DNA of 57,229 bases from Pectobacterium brasiliense (GTDB taxonomy: Bacteria > Pseudomonadota > Gammaproteobacteria > Enterobacterales > Enterobacteriaceae), in the NCBI RefSeq assembly GCF_013449685.1, contig NZ_JACDSF010000028.1:1-57229 (forward strand), written 5' to 3'. The translations under genes were made by a program, and so were the position numbers. Shown here piece after piece: positions 1 through 9,622 of this stretch. The notes beneath the pieces are model-generated. The model was not told the DNA's origin and made no database searches. It was given only the letters and a program-made list of their open reading frames with translations. Position 1 is the stretch's first letter; the number at the start of each line of letters is the position of its first letter.

Positions 1-23
1 TTCGATTCCCGTCGTAGCCACCA
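1..23 (+). tRNA. tRNA-Met (elongator), 3' end only
   Basis: The window opens inside a tRNA: the T-loop TTCGATTCC, the 3' acceptor strand and an encoded CCA are present. The acceptor and T-arm match elongator tRNA-Met as I recall it (E. coli metT/metU), which lies just before a tRNA-Gln gene in the same cluster. The anticodon is outside the window, so identity rests on the 3' end and context. Confidence 0.75.
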
Positions 24-29
24 TATTTT

Positions 30-104
30 TGGGGTATCGCCAAGCGGTAAGGCACCGGATTCTGATTCCGGCATTCCGAGGTTCGAATCCTCGTACCCCA
101 GCCA
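30..104 (+). tRNA. glnV: tRNA-Gln (anticodon CTG)
   Basis: A complete 75-base cloverleaf with encoded CCA. The acceptor arm TGGGGTA pairs with TACCCCA, the T-loop is TTCGAATCC, and the anticodon loop has CTG at 62-64. It reads the glutamine codon CAG. It is separated from the preceding tRNA-Met by six bases and is followed by a terminator, so it is the last gene of a polycistronic tRNA transcript, in the same order as the E. coli cluster next to ubiF. Confidence 0.95.
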
Positions 105-130
105 AATAAAGCTGGTAAAGCAGCAAAGAA

Positions 131-165
131 ACGGGGCGACAATCGAAAGATGTCGCCCCGTTTTG
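131..165 (+). terminator. Rho-independent terminator of the tRNA cluster
   Basis: An 11-bp stem (ACGGGGCGACA at 131-141, TGTCGCCCCGT at 151-161) with a 9-base loop is followed by a T-rich tail. It lies just after tRNA-Gln and before the next gene. Confidence 0.9.
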
Positions 166-238
166 TTATGTCTGGTATTAACATCATCCGGTGCTAACAT
201 ATGCAAACCAATGATTCGATTTTCCCAAAAGGGCGGGC

Positions 239-838
239 ATGAAGGTTTTATCGACATCCTCTGTTATTCATGGTTTCAGCCAATTGCGGCGATCCGTGAT
301 GCGTGCACAGTTAAGCAAACTGTTACTCAGCGTGGCGTTGCCATTTTGTTTCATCGCGTCGACTTATGCCGCCAATGTCACTTCTTTTAAGATGTCATCG
401 CAAACGTTCGCTGACCGGATGAATGCCAATCTGACGAAACTCAATATCCCTCTCGCATTGACCATTAAGTTGGAAAAGGGAAGTTCCGTCGATGACTTTC
501 AGCACATTTTTAACGAGCATGTTGGATTAATTGGGTCGTTAGAGAGTAAAAGCCAACAGCTTAATGGAATCTTGCTACTCAACGCCGCGTCAGAATCCGC
601 AGAAGCAACAAGACAGAATCTGCAAATCGTTACAGCCGCATTTTCTGCGCTATTGGGTGAGAACACGTCATCAGGTGAAAATAGTATCGAAAGCCCTGAA
701 GTGACCGAGATGATGTTCGGCCTGCTTCATGACAGTCAGGCCTCAGGTAAAGGCGTTCGGCAGATAGGACATGTTCGCTTTACAGCAACGACTAATGAGG
801 ACACCGATATTATCTTCACCGCCGAGCCCGTGCTGTAG
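239..838 (+). CDS. Unrecognised secreted or periplasmic protein
   Basis: A 199-residue protein I do not recognise. A hydrophobic segment (LSKLLLSVALPFCFIAS, about residues 25-41) followed by TYA-A reads as a cleavable signal peptide, giving a mature exported protein of about 155 residues. No catalytic motif is visible; the mature part is Ser/Thr/Glu-rich. The upstream ATG at 239 has a good ribosome-binding site (AAGGG, 6-7 bases before it). An internal ATG at 299 would give a more usual signal peptide (MRAQLSKLLL...) but has only a weak site. It stands alone between the tRNA terminator and convergent ubiF. Function unknown; it could be accessory because it lies beside a tRNA cluster. Confidence 0.75.
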   Translation: MKVLSTSSVIHGFSQLRRSVMRAQLSKLLLSVALPFCFIASTYAANVTSFKMSSQTFADRMNANLTKLNIPLALTIKLEKGSSVDDFQHIFNEHVGLIGSLESKSQQLNGILLLNAASESAEATRQNLQIVTAAFSALLGENTSSGENSIESPEVTEMMFGLLHDSQASGKGVRQIGHVRFTATTNEDTDIIFTAEPVL

Positions 839-860
839 CGGGCGGCGTCCTCATTATTCA

Positions 861-2027
861 TCAGACGCCAATGGCATATTTCAATGCGCGCTGTTTTAAC
901 ACGCCAGCGCGCTGTGCAACCATCAGCGCCATATTGCGCGCAAAGCTCAGCGGCGGTAACGCATTACTGAACGCGTTATAGAAGAGGTCCATCCCGCTTT
1001 GCATCATCAGATTATCCGGCATACGGCGGCACTGATAGCGGCGTAACACGCGCTCAGAAGCCCATCCTTCTCCTGCATTACGCGCATTAATTAACACGTC
1101 CAGCAGCGCCTCAACGTCGCGATACCCCAGATTAACCCCCTGCCCTGCCAACGGATTGATGGTATGCGCGGCATCACCCAACAGCACCAAGCCTGGCTTG
1201 ATATAGGTTTGTGCATGGCGTCTGACCAACGGGAATGACCCAGCGGAGAGCGCCTTGACTGTACCCAATCGCTCAGGAAACGCGGCCGCAATTTCTTTAT
1301 CCAACTGTGTAAGCGACATCACCTGAAGCTGACGAATGCGCTGCGGACTGTCATACCACACCAGCGATCCCCACTGGTCAAACAGCGGCAAAAATGCACG
1401 TGGGCCGCTCGACGTAAATTGTTGCCAGGTCACATCCTGCTGGGGCTGCGAGGTCTCAACGCCGATCAACATACAAGACTGACGGTACTGCCAGCCGTTG
1501 ATACCAATCCCCGCCCACTGGCGAACCTGAGAATTTGCGCCATCGGCTCCCACCACCAGCGCAGCCGTCAATTGCTGCCCATCGGCAAGCTGTAAGCACC
1601 AGCCATCATCGGTGCGCTGCAGGTTCTGCGGCGTAGCCGGGCAATAACAGTGACAGCGTTCCTCTTCCTGCAAACTTTCCCAGAGCGCCCGTTGCAGCAC
1701 GCGGTTTTCCACCATAAAACCCAGCTCGGGCAGGTGAATGTCGGCAGCATCAAAAACGACTCTGGCATTCGCCCATTCCCAGGTTTCCAAGCGACGGTAA
1801 GGCGCGCTGCGCATCTGCTGCACACGCTGCCATGCGCCCAGTTCTTTCAATAGCGCAACCGACGCATAGCCAATCGCCGAGATCCGTAAATCAGGCGGAC
1901 TGGCGGCATCAAACGGCGTCGGCATTTCCTGCTCAACCACGGCAACCTGAAATCCTTGCTGTGCCAACCCAAGCGCCGCAGCCGCGCCGACCATGCCACC
2001 GCCAACCACAATCGCATCGTAATGCAT
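861..2027 (-). CDS. ubiF: 3-demethoxyubiquinol 3-hydroxylase (UbiF)
   Basis: FAD-dependent monooxygenase that hydroxylates 2-octaprenyl-3-methyl-6-methoxy-1,4-benzoquinol in aerobic ubiquinone synthesis. At 388 residues it is close to E. coli UbiF (391). An N-terminal dinucleotide fold (GGGMVGAAAALG, about residues 9-20) is followed by a mid-protein GADGANSQVR motif. The C-terminal FAD motif is GDAAHTINPLAGQGVN. The family includes UbiH, UbiI and UbiF; position beside tRNA-Met/Gln and miaB, as in E. coli, selects UbiF. The ATG has an upstream AGAGGAT site. It is divergent from miaB. Confidence 0.95.
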   Translation of the reverse strand: MHYDAIVVGGGMVGAAAALGLAQQGFQVAVVEQEMPTPFDAASPPDLRISAIGYASVALLKELGAWQRVQQMRSAPYRRLETWEWANARVVFDAADIHLPELGFMVENRVLQRALWESLQEEERCHCYCPATPQNLQRTDDGWCLQLADGQQLTAALVVGADGANSQVRQWAGIGINGWQYRQSCMLIGVETSQPQQDVTWQQFTSSGPRAFLPLFDQWGSLVWYDSPQRIRQLQVMSLTQLDKEIAAAFPERLGTVKALSAGSFPLVRRHAQTYIKPGLVLLGDAAHTINPLAGQGVNLGYRDVEALLDVLINARNAGEGWASERVLRRYQCRRMPDNLMMQSGMDLFYNAFSNALPPLSFARNMALMVAQRAGVLKQRALKYAIGV

Positions 2028-2254
2028 ATTGGCTTTATCCTCTCTGGTTCTGGTTTATTCACACCAGTAAAAATGCATGAAAATAGTGTACTGGATTTAC
2101 GGGTAACTTTTCAGAAAAGCCGCATTTTTATAGAAAGTAAGGCGTTATCAAATCAGCGTGGTTTCCGGCGCTGGTCACAACGTCGGCGAGCGATTACAAT
2201 ACCCACCCCAAATAAGGGGAATCTTTCTTATCCGCACTGAGTAATGGTAAGTCG

Positions 2255-3679
2255 ATGACAAAAAAACTGCATATTAAAACCTGGGGCTGTCAGATGAATG
2301 AGTACGATTCATCGAAGATGGCTGATTTACTGGGAAGTACGCACGGCTATGAGCTGACTGAAATCGCTGAAGAAGCCGATGTCCTGCTGCTCAATACCTG
2401 TTCGATCCGTGAAAAGGCGCAGGAAAAGGTCTTCCATCAACTTGGCCGTTGGAAAACGCTGAAAGATCTCAATCCGAACCTGATTATTGGTGTCGGTGGC
2501 TGCGTGGCCTCACAGGAAGGCGCGCATATTCGTGAACGTGCGCACTACGTTGACGTTATTTTTGGCCCGCAAACCTTGCACCGCCTGCCGGAAATGATTA
2601 ATCACGTTCAAGGCACCCGTAGCCCTATCGTTGATATCAGTTTCCCTGAAATCGAAAAATTCGACCGCCTGCCAGAGCCGCGAGCCGAAGGGCCAACCGC
2701 TTTCGTCTCCATCATGGAAGGCTGCAATAAATATTGCACATTCTGCGTGGTGCCTTATACCCGCGGCGAAGAAGTCAGCCGCCCGTGCGACGATGTGTTG
2801 TTCGAAATCGCTCAACTGGCCGCGCAAGGCGTGCGTGAAGTTAACCTTTTAGGACAGAACGTCAACGCCTATCGCGGCAAAACCTATGACGGTGAAATCT
2901 GCTCCTTTGCTGAACTGCTGCGTCTGGTTGCCGCTATTGACGGGATTGACCGTGTCCGCTTTACCACCAGCCATCCGATTGAATTCACAGATGATATTAT
3001 CAGCGTCTATGAAGATACGCCGGAACTGGTCAGCTTCCTGCATTTGCCAGTACAAAGCGGTTCCGACCGCGTGCTGACGATGATGAAACGTCGTCATACC
3101 GCGCTGGAATACAAAGCGATCATCCGTAAACTACACAACGCACGTCCGGGCATTCTAATCAGTTCTGACTTTATCGTCGGTTTCCCTGGCGAAACGCAGG
3201 CTGACTTTGAACAGACGATGAAGCTGATCACCGATGTGAATTTCGATATGAGCTATAGCTTTGTCTACTCTGCCCGTCCGGGAACACCGGCTGCGGATAT
3301 GGTCGATGACGTACCGGAAGAAGAGAAAAAACAGCGTCTGTATCTTCTGCAAGAGCGCATCACCCAGCAGGCAATGCGGTTTAGCCGCCTCATGTTGGGC
3401 ACCGTCCAGCGTATTCTGGTAGAAGGCACCTCACGTAAGAGCGTGATGGAACTGTCTGGCCGTACGGAAAACAACCGTGTCGTCAACTTTGAAGGCACAC
3501 CGGATATGATTGGTAAATTCGTCGATGTGGAAATCGTTGATGTTTATACCAACTCGCTGCGCGGCATTGTGGTGCGCACCGAAGATCAAATGGATCTGCG
3601 CGTACATGAATCACCGTCTTCCGTGATTGCGCGTACCCGCAAAGAGAATGAGATCGGCGTCGGGTTCTATCAGCCGTAA
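2255..3679 (+). CDS. miaB: tRNA-2-methylthio-N6-isopentenyladenosine methylthiotransferase
   Basis: Radical-SAM enzyme that adds a methylthio group to i6A37 of tRNAs reading UNN codons, using two [4Fe-4S] clusters. Its 474 residues match the E. coli length. The N-terminal UPF0004 domain carries Cys12, Cys49 and Cys83 for the auxiliary cluster. The radical-SAM motif CNKYCTFC (Cys157, 161, 164) follows, and a TRAM domain ends the protein (about 380-445). It is a single gene with its own terminator at 3710-3735. Confidence 0.97.
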   Translation: MTKKLHIKTWGCQMNEYDSSKMADLLGSTHGYELTEIAEEADVLLLNTCSIREKAQEKVFHQLGRWKTLKDLNPNLIIGVGGCVASQEGAHIRERAHYVDVIFGPQTLHRLPEMINHVQGTRSPIVDISFPEIEKFDRLPEPRAEGPTAFVSIMEGCNKYCTFCVVPYTRGEEVSRPCDDVLFEIAQLAAQGVREVNLLGQNVNAYRGKTYDGEICSFAELLRLVAAIDGIDRVRFTTSHPIEFTDDIISVYEDTPELVSFLHLPVQSGSDRVLTMMKRRHTALEYKAIIRKLHNARPGILISSDFIVGFPGETQADFEQTMKLITDVNFDMSYSFVYSARPGTPAADMVDDVPEEEKKQRLYLLQERITQQAMRFSRLMLGTVQRILVEGTSRKSVMELSGRTENNRVVNFEGTPDMIGKFVDVEIVDVYTNSLRGIVVRTEDQMDLRVHESPSSVIARTRKENEIGVGFYQP

Positions 3680-3709
3680 TCGATGTATGTTTCAGTCTCA
3701 GCGTGATTG

Positions 3710-3735
3710 ATGGGTGGCTTTGCCACCCATTTTTT
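3710..3735 (+). terminator. Terminator after miaB
   Basis: A perfect 9-bp stem (ATGGGTGGC at 3710-3718, GCCACCCAT at 3722-3730) has a 3-base loop and a run of T. It directly abuts the dispersed repeat copy that follows. Confidence 0.9.
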
Positions 3736-3810
3736 ATGGCAGGCTATCCCTGCCTGCCACCCTCCGAGCCGTTGCTTCGCAACGTTGAAAAACGTTCCTG
3801 CGTTTTATTA
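3736..3810 (+). repeat. Dispersed hairpin repeat, copy 1
   Basis: A diverged copy of a three-hairpin intergenic element also seen at 40407-40480 and 48712-48788. Hairpin 1 is GGCAGG/CCTGCC (3738-3743 with 3753-3758). Hairpin 2 is CGTTGC/GCAACG (3770-3775 with 3779-3784). Hairpin 3 is an A-rich AAAACG/CGTTTT hairpin (3789-3794 with 3801-3806) resembling a terminator. It lies between the miaB terminator and ybeZ, in the same direction as both. Confidence 0.75.
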
Positions 3811-4021
3811 TGGCAGGATTATCATTCAATAATCCGCTTCAATTTCATGCAGCTTACCTTTGCTTTTGCGAGGCGGTACCCCAATATCATGATTGTGACT
3901 TGCACCATCAGGCATTCACGAGGAATAATTCATTCATATGGCTGACACATCAGGCCGTCTGACAACTATTCATTTTGTGCAGGCAGAAAGTGCCAGCGCA
4001 GTAACGCTCAAGAGGAATAAT

Positions 4022-5080
4022 TTGAACGTAACGACAAAAGAGATTGCCCTTGAACCCGCCGATAACCAACGCCTGCTCAGCCTTTGCGGTCCGTTTGATG
4101 ACAATATTAAGCAGTTAGAGCGCCGCTTAGGCATCGAGATCAATCGCCGCGATAACCAATTTAAGCTGGTCGGTAAAAACCTGCTGACGCAAGCTGCCGC
4201 CGATATCCTGCAACGTCTGTATGTCGATACGGCCCCAGTACGTGGCGTCATCGGCGATATCGATCCTGAGCAAATCCACCTAGCGATTAAAGAATCTCGC
4301 GTGCTGGAACAGTCTGCAGAACACGTTCCTGACTATGGCAAAGTGGTCAACATCCGCACCAAACGCGGCGTGATCAAACCACGCACGCCGAATCAGGCAC
4401 AGTATGTCGCCAATATCCTCGATCACGACATCACATTCGGTGTTGGCCCAGCGGGAACGGGGAAAACCTACTTAGCCGTCGCTGCTGCCGTGGATGCACT
4501 GGAGCGTCAGGATATTCGCCGTATTCTGTTAACGCGCCCAGCAGTCGAAGCTGGCGAGAAATTGGGCTTCCTGCCTGGTGACCTGAGCCAGAAAGTCGAT
4601 CCTTACCTGCGCCCACTTTATGATGCTCTGTTTGAAATGCTGGGCTTTGAGCGCGTAGAGAAGCTCATCGAACGCAACGTCATTGAAGTCGCGCCACTGG
4701 CTTACATGCGTGGCCGAACGCTGAACGATGCCTTTATTATTCTGGATGAAAGCCAGAACACCACCATCGAACAGATGAAAATGTTCCTGACACGCATCGG
4801 GTTCAACTCAAAAGCGGTCATCACTGGTGACGTCACGCAGATCGATCTGCCGAAGAATCTGAAATCCGGCTTACGCCACGCGATAGAAGTGCTGGCCGAT
4901 GTGGAAGAGATCAGTTTTAACTTTTTCCACAGCGAAGACGTAGTGCGCCATCCAGTGGTTGCACGGATTGTGAATGCCTATGAAGCGTGGGAAAATGCCG
5001 AACAGAAACGTAAAGACGCCTTAGCAGAACAGCGTAAGCGTGAAGCACAGGCTGCGGCATCAGATCAGGAGCAAAAATGA
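4022..5080 (+). CDS. ybeZ: PhoH-family ATPase YbeZ
   Basis: PhoH-like P-loop NTPase, proposed to act with the endoribonuclease YbeY in rRNA processing and RNA quality control. Walker A is GPAGTGKT, and the Walker B region is [11 protein letters not shown] chose TTG at 4022 because it gives an N-terminus ([14 protein letters not shown]) that aligns with E. coli YbeZ and has AGAGGAAT just upstream, giving 352 residues. An in-frame ATG at 3938 would add 28 residues; its GAGG lies about 14 bases away, which is less favourable. The ybeY start overlaps its stop by four bases (ATGA). First gene of ybeZ-ybeY-corC-lnt. Confidence 0.93.
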   Translation: MNVTTKEIALEPADNQRLLSLCGPFDDNIKQLERRLGIEINRRDNQFKLVGKNLLTQAAADILQRLYVDTAPVRGVIGDIDPEQIHLAIKESRVLEQSAEHVPDYGKVVNIRTKRGVIKPRTPNQAQYVANILDHDITFGVGPAGTGKTYLAVAAAVDALERQDIRRILLTRPAVEAGEKLGFLPGDLSQKVDPYLRPLYDALFEMLGFERVEKLIERNVIEVAPLAYMRGRTLNDAFIILDESQNTTIEQMKMFLTRIGFNSKAVITGDVTQIDLPKNLKSGLRHAIEVLADVEEISFNFFHSEDVVRHPVVARIVNAYEAWENAEQKRKDALAEQRKREAQAAASDQEQK

Positions 5081-5556
5081 GTCAGGTGATTCTGGATTTA
5101 CAAATCGCCAGCGAGCAAGCACAAGGGCTACCGGAAGAAAAAGACTTTCAGCGCTGGCTGGAAGGCGTTCTGCCACAGTTTCAGGAAGTCTCTGAAGTCA
5201 CGATCCGTATCGTGGATGAGGCCGAAAGCCGCGACCTGAATAACACCTATCGCGGTAAAGACAAGCCGACCAACGTGCTGTCGTTTCCTTTCGAGGCACC
5301 GCCTGAGGTCGAGCTTCCTTTGCTTGGCGATTTAATCATCTGTCGTCAGGTTGTCGAACGTGAAGCCGCGGAGCAGGAAAAAACCGTAGAAGAGCACTGG
5401 GCGCACATGGTTGTCCATGGTAGCCTGCATCTGCTAGGGTATGACCATATCGAAGACAGCGAAGCCGAAGAAATGGAAGCGCTGGAAACCGAAATTATGC
5501 AAAGTATGGGCTATGCCGATCCTTACCTTGCAGAAAAAGATGGCCTCACCGAATAA
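5077..5556 (+). CDS. ybeY: Endoribonuclease YbeY (rRNA maturation factor)
   Basis: Zinc-dependent single-strand endoribonuclease of the UPF0054 family, needed for 16S rRNA 3' maturation and 70S ribosome quality control. At 159 residues it is near the E. coli size (155). The family signature [11 protein letters not shown] (about residues 114-124) supplies the three zinc-binding histidines. It overlaps ybeZ by ATGA, implying translational coupling. Confidence 0.96.
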   Translation: MSQVILDLQIASEQAQGLPEEKDFQRWLEGVLPQFQEVSEVTIRIVDEAESRDLNNTYRGKDKPTNVLSFPFEAPPEVELPLLGDLIICRQVVEREAAEQEKTVEEHWAHMVVHGSLHLLGYDHIEDSEAEEMEALETEIMQSMGYADPYLAEKDGLTE

Positions 5557-5684
5557 ATAGAAATACATTTTATCTGGCCCGAGATCGGGAAGATATCGGG
5601 TACTAATCTGCTCCACGTCAGCCGCTGTGTCGATTCCAACGGCTGGTAATAATCCCATAACAAGAGTGATGTTAATTAAAACGC

Positions 5685-6563
5685 ATGAGCGACGACCATT
5701 CTCAAAACAGCGATGCACCCAGTCCCAAAAAGGGCTTCTTTTCTCTTATTCTTAATCAGCTTTTTCACGGCGAGCCAAAAGATCGTAACGGTTTACTCAC
5801 TCTGATTCGTGATTCCGAACAGAATGAACTGATCGATCCCGAAACACGAGATATGCTCGAAGGCGTCATGGATATCGCCGACCAGCGTGTACGCGACATC
5901 ATGATCCCTCGCTCGCAGATGATTACGCTCAAACGCGATCAAACGCTGGAAGAGTGTCTGGACGTGATTATCGAATCCGCCCATTCTCGTTTCCCCGTGA
6001 TTAGCGAAGATAAAGACCACATTGAAGGCATCCTGATGGCGAAGGATTTGCTGCCGTTTATGCGCAGCGATTCCGAGCCCTTCAGTATGGATAAAGTGCT
6101 GCGTTCCGCCGTGGTTGTGCCGGAAAGTAAACGCGTTGATAGAATGCTGAACGAGTTCCGCTCACTGCGCTATCACATGGCGATTGTCATCGATGAGTTT
6201 GGTGGCGTATCCGGCCTGGTCACGATTGAAGATATTCTTGAGTTGATTGTCGGCGAAATTGAAGACGAATACGACGATGAAGAAGACAGAGATATTCGTC
6301 AGCTTAATCGCCAAACCTACACCGTTCGTGCATTAACCGATATCGAAGATTTTAACGAAGCTTTCGGTACGCGGTTCAGCGATGACGAGGTCGACACCAT
6401 TGGCGGCTTGGTTATGCAGTCTTTCGGCCATCTTCCTGCCCGTGGCGAAACCATCGACATAGAAGGTTACCTGTTTAAGGTTGCGATGGCGGACAGCCGC
6501 CGTATTATTCAGGTTCATGTCAGAATCCCTGACAATGCCCCTCAACCAAAATTGGAAGAATAA
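5685..6563 (+). CDS. corC: CNNM/CorC-type CBS-domain protein (YbeX/CorC)
   Basis: Cytosolic protein with paired CBS domains (about residues 70-190) and a C-terminal CorC/HlyC transporter-associated domain (about 205-285). Linked to magnesium/cobalt efflux and, as YbeX, to ribosome maturation. The 292-residue length matches E. coli. The N-terminus lacks the DUF21 membrane domain, as expected for this paralogue. It follows ybeY after 128 bases with no convincing terminator and leads directly into lnt. Confidence 0.95.
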   Translation: MSDDHSQNSDAPSPKKGFFSLILNQLFHGEPKDRNGLLTLIRDSEQNELIDPETRDMLEGVMDIADQRVRDIMIPRSQMITLKRDQTLEECLDVIIESAHSRFPVISEDKDHIEGILMAKDLLPFMRSDSEPFSMDKVLRSAVVVPESKRVDRMLNEFRSLRYHMAIVIDEFGGVSGLVTIEDILELIVGEIEDEYDDEEDRDIRQLNRQTYTVRALTDIEDFNEAFGTRFSDDEVDTIGGLVMQSFGHLPARGETIDIEGYLFKVAMADSRRIIQVHVRIPDNAPQPKLEE

Positions 6564-6570
6564 TTTGGCA

Positions 6571-8100
6571 ATGGTTGTCGCTTCTTTTCTACAACGCCAG
6601 CAGGTCAAAGCCCTGCTGGCGCTCTTATTTGGTGCCTGTGGCACGCTGGCATTTTCTCCCTTTGATTTCTGGCCTGCGGCGATTATCTCGCTCATGGGCC
6701 TACAGGCACTGACGCTCAACCGTACGAGTCGTCAGTCAGCCTGGATAGGATTTTGCTGGGGATTGGGTCTGTTCGGTAGCGGCGTTAACTGGGTTTACGT
6801 CAGTATCGCGCAGTTTGGCGGAATGCCGGGCCCTGTCAATGTTGCGCTGGTCGTTCTGCTCGCCGCCTATTTGTCGCTCTACCCTCTGCTGTTTTCTGCC
6901 CTACTCTCACGCCTCTGGCCGAAAACAACGCTGTGGCGTCTGGCGCTTGCCGCTCCCGTGCTCTGGCAGCTAACTGAATTTTTGCGCGGCTGGGTGCTCA
7001 CTGGTTTTCCGTGGCTGCAATTCGGCTACAGCCAAATTGACGGCCCGCTCAAAGGTATCGCACCTATTCTGGGCATTGACACCATTACCTTCCTATTGAT
7101 GAGCCTCAGCGGGCTGCTCGTTTATGCCATCAATCAACGAAAAATCGCACTGGCAGCCATTGCCATCGGCGTTTTCGTTTTATCATGGCCGCTGCGCAAC
7201 GTGCAGTGGTATACCCTGCAACCTGAACGCGCCGTCAATGTCGCTCTGGTTCAGGGCAACATCCCTCAGGCCATGAAGTGGGAACAAGATGAGCTGTTGA
7301 ACACGCTGAAAATCTATCTGGATAACAGCCTGCCCTATATGGACAAGGCCCCTATCGTTATCTGGCCAGAAACGGCGATTCCTGATATTGAAAGCCGTCA
7401 GGGTGCCTATTTAAAGCAAATTGACGACATTCTGCATAGCCGTAATAGCAGCCTGATTACGGGTATTGTCGATATCCGGCGTGAGGGGAATAAAACCGAT
7501 TTTTATAACTCAGTGATCGTTTTGGGTGACAAAGATCCGTATCACTACCCCACAACGAACCGTTACAACAAAAACCATCTGGTACCTTTTGGCGAGTTTG
7601 TCCCGCTGGAAACGTTGTTACGCCCGCTAGCGCCGTTCTTCGATCTCCCCATGTCATCGTTCAGCCGCGGAGACTACGTTCAGCCTCAGTTGTCTGTGCA
7701 CGGCTTCAAGCTCAACGCCGCTATTTGTTATGAAATCATCTTAGGCCAGCAGTTGCGTGATAACTTCCGGCAAGACACCGATATGCTGCTGACCATCTCG
7801 AACGATGCTTGGTTTGGCCATTCAATCGGCCCGTGGCAACACTTCCAGATGGCACGCATGCGCGCACTGGAATTAGGTCGCCCTCTGGTTCGTAGTACCA
7901 ATAACGGCGTCACTGCGGTGATTACCCCTGATGGCAATGTCAGCGCCAGTCTGCCGCAGTTTACGCGTGCGGTGCTGAGCACGCAGGTCGTGCCAGCAAC
8001 GGGGATAACGCCTTATGCGCGCTTCGGTTCTTGGCCGCTCTGGATCATTACGTTACTGGGCGGTGTCGCTGCCGTTTTCTTCGGTTTGCGTCGCCGATAG
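6571..8100 (+). CDS. lnt: Apolipoprotein N-acyltransferase
   Basis: Inner-membrane enzyme that transfers the third acyl chain to the N-terminal cysteine of apolipoproteins. Several membrane segments (about residues 10-210) precede a periplasmic nitrilase-like domain. The expected catalytic triad is visible as Glu in IWPETA, Lys in [11 protein letters not shown] and Cys in AAICYEI. ATG at 6571 gives 509 residues and aligns with E. coli Lnt. A TTG at 6565 has better spacing from GGAAG (6554-6558) and could be used instead. Reading further upstream would overlap corC and has no homology support. Last gene of its operon, with a strong terminator. Confidence 0.96.
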   Translation: MVVASFLQRQQVKALLALLFGACGTLAFSPFDFWPAAIISLMGLQALTLNRTSRQSAWIGFCWGLGLFGSGVNWVYVSIAQFGGMPGPVNVALVVLLAAYLSLYPLLFSALLSRLWPKTTLWRLALAAPVLWQLTEFLRGWVLTGFPWLQFGYSQIDGPLKGIAPILGIDTITFLLMSLSGLLVYAINQRKIALAAIAIGVFVLSWPLRNVQWYTLQPERAVNVALVQGNIPQAMKWEQDELLNTLKIYLDNSLPYMDKAPIVIWPETAIPDIESRQGAYLKQIDDILHSRNSSLITGIVDIRREGNKTDFYNSVIVLGDKDPYHYPTTNRYNKNHLVPFGEFVPLETLLRPLAPFFDLPMSSFSRGDYVQPQLSVHGFKLNAAICYEIILGQQLRDNFRQDTDMLLTISNDAWFGHSIGPWQHFQMARMRALELGRPLVRSTNNGVTAVITPDGNVSASLPQFTRAVLSTQVVPATGITPYARFGSWPLWIITLLGGVAAVFFGLRRR

Positions 8101-8121
8101 CCAGCCCCTCTTCACATCCCT

Positions 8122-8149
8122 AAGGGCATGCTTTTGCATGCCTTTTTTT
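8122..8149 (+). terminator. Terminator of the ybeZYX-lnt operon
   Basis: The GGCATGC/GCATGCC stem with a TTTT loop is followed by seven T residues, 22 bases after the lnt stop. Confidence 0.92.
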
Positions 8150-8154
8150 ATTTA

Positions 8155-8170
8155 TGGCACGGTATTTGCC
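8155..8170 (+). promoter_or_regulatory. Sigma54-type promoter upstream of gltI
   Basis: TGGCACGGTATTTGCC matches the sigma54 consensus TGGCACG-N4-TTGC at every conserved base, with the GG (8156-8157) and GC (8168-8169) separated by exactly ten bases. It lies just after the lnt terminator, so gltI is the only sensible target. Predicted start is near 8181, giving a leader of roughly 325 bases. The E. coli ybeJ-gltJKL operon has been listed among nitrogen-regulated genes, which fits. Confidence 0.65.
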
Positions 8171-8250
8171 TCTTATTACCCTGTAAAGGGTTGTTTCTGT
8201 ATTTTTTTGGATATTACGTCGGCGTAAAGCTCTCTATTGGGGCAAGTAAC

Positions 8251-8265
8251 GCACCAAATTGGTGC
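8251..8265. promoter_or_regulatory. NtrC-like palindrome upstream of gltI
   Basis: GCACCAAATTGGTGC is a perfect 15-base inverted repeat resembling the NtrC (NRI) site core GCACCA-N3-TGGTGC. A second half-site, TTTGGTGC, follows at 8287-8294. Both lie downstream of the predicted sigma54 promoter rather than upstream, which is unusual for an enhancer. The rest of 8101-8506 holds no gene I can support. Confidence 0.55.
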
Positions 8266-8506
8266 CACTCTCTGACATTGCTGTTATTTGGTGCGGCGGA
8301 TATCGCAAAAAACAAACATTTATATTTCAATCTATTTACAATCAGCTACTTTTTAACTGTATAGACAGTAACTTCGCGCTTTAACGGTGCAGCGTTATCA
8401 CAGAGAAGTCGCAAAGCATTATGAGTGATACCGCAATACGATGTTAGCTTGAAGACAATGTTACTTGAAGATGACGGGTATATAACGACAGCAAAGGAGT
8501 TAGAAC

Positions 8507-9403
8507 ATGCAAATGCGTAAACTGGCATTATCACTGCTTCTGCTTGGCACCGCCGCCAGCGTAGCTCAGGCTGAAGATCTGGCCGGTACATTGAAAAAGG
8601 TCAAAGATAATGGCGTGATCGTCATTGGACACCGCGAATCGTCCGTGCCTTTCTCTTACTATGACAACACGCAAAAAGTGGTCGGCTACTCTCAAGCCTA
8701 CTCTGACAAAATTGTCGAAGCGGTTAAGAAAAAACTGGATGCGCCTAATCTGCAGGTCAAGCTACTCCCTATCACCTCTCAGAACCGTATCCCACTGTTG
8801 CAGAACGGTACCTTTGATTTTGAATGTGGTTCAACGACTAACAACCTGGAACGTCAGAAACAAGCCGCGTTCTCTAACACCATTTTCGTGGTCGGTACGC
8901 GTCTGTTAACCAAAAAAGATTCCGGCGTAAAAGACTTCCCGGATCTGGCGGGTAAAACCGTCGTAGTGACTTCCGGCACCACCTCTGAAGTTCTGCTGAA
9001 CAAGCTGAATGAAGAAAAACAGCTGAAAATGCGTATCATCAGTGCGAAAGACCACGGCGACTCCTTCCGTACGCTGGAAAGCGGCCGAGCTGTCGCCTTT
9101 ATGATGGATGATGCACTGCTGGCGGGTGAACGTGCGAAAGCGAAAAACGCCGATCAGTGGGATATCGTCGGCAAAGCGCAGTCTGAAGAAGCCTACGGCT
9201 GTATGCTGCGTAAAGACGATCCGCAATTCAAGAAACTGGTTGATGACACCATCGCTGAAGTTCAGACCTCCGGTGAAGCTGAAAAATGGTTCGATCGCTG
9301 GTTCAAACAACCGATCCCACCAAAAGATCTTAACCTGAACTTTGCACTGTCAGACGAAATGAAAGCGCTGTTCAAAGCGCCAAATGACAAAGCACTAAAC
9401 TAA
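8507..9403 (+). CDS. gltI: Glutamate/aspartate ABC transporter, periplasmic binding protein
   Basis: Periplasmic substrate-binding protein delivering glutamate and aspartate to GltJKL. An N-terminal signal peptide (KLALSLLLLGTAASVAQA, cleaved near residue 22) precedes a family-3 solute-binding domain spanning the 298 residues. The fragment GHRESSVPFSYYD near the mature N-terminus is typical of GltI. AAAGGAG lies 8 bases before the ATG. It heads gltIJKL, but a terminator lies between it and gltJ, allowing more binding protein than membrane subunits. Confidence 0.96.
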   Translation: MQMRKLALSLLLLGTAASVAQAEDLAGTLKKVKDNGVIVIGHRESSVPFSYYDNTQKVVGYSQAYSDKIVEAVKKKLDAPNLQVKLLPITSQNRIPLLQNGTFDFECGSTTNNLERQKQAAFSNTIFVVGTRLLTKKDSGVKDFPDLAGKTVVVTSGTTSEVLLNKLNEEKQLKMRIISAKDHGDSFRTLESGRAVAFMMDDALLAGERAKAKNADQWDIVGKAQSEEAYGCMLRKDDPQFKKLVDDTIAEVQTSGEAEKWFDRWFKQPIPPKDLNLNFALSDEMKALFKAPNDKALN

Positions 9404-9449
9404 TTAATAATGAGAATAAGGGCAGAGCTATCTGCCCTCTGATTGCTGA

Positions 9450-9609
9450 TTCGTGGCAGGGCAGACAGGCATGTGATGGTCGTTCCCCATCACATGTTGC
9501 CCCGAGAAATTTCGATAAACAGGAAAATAAACAATACACCTGTAGTTTGAAACAGAACGGGAATATGGCCGCTCATCAATCTTCAGGGTAGCTTCGCTAC
9601 CCTTTTTTT
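9450..9609 (+). ncRNA. sroC: SroC-like sRNA segment in the gltI-gltJ intergenic region
   Basis: The 219-base space between gltI and gltJ ends in an intrinsic terminator immediately before gltJ. In E. coli and Salmonella this interval yields SroC, a processed 3' fragment of the glt transcript that sponges GcvB. Position and terminator match; I did not establish sequence conservation or the 5' end, so the left boundary is approximate. A GGGCAGA/TCTGCCC hairpin at 9420-9436 lies just upstream. Confidence 0.5.
9585..9609 (+). terminator. Intrinsic terminator between gltI and gltJ
   Basis: An 8-bp stem AGGGTAGC/GCTACCCT (9585-9592, 9596-9603) with a TTC loop leads into a run of seven T. It ends 13 bases before the gltJ ATG, so transcription of gltJKL requires read-through or another promoter. 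Confidence 0.9.
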
Positions 9610-9622
9610 ACCGGAGTTCGTT

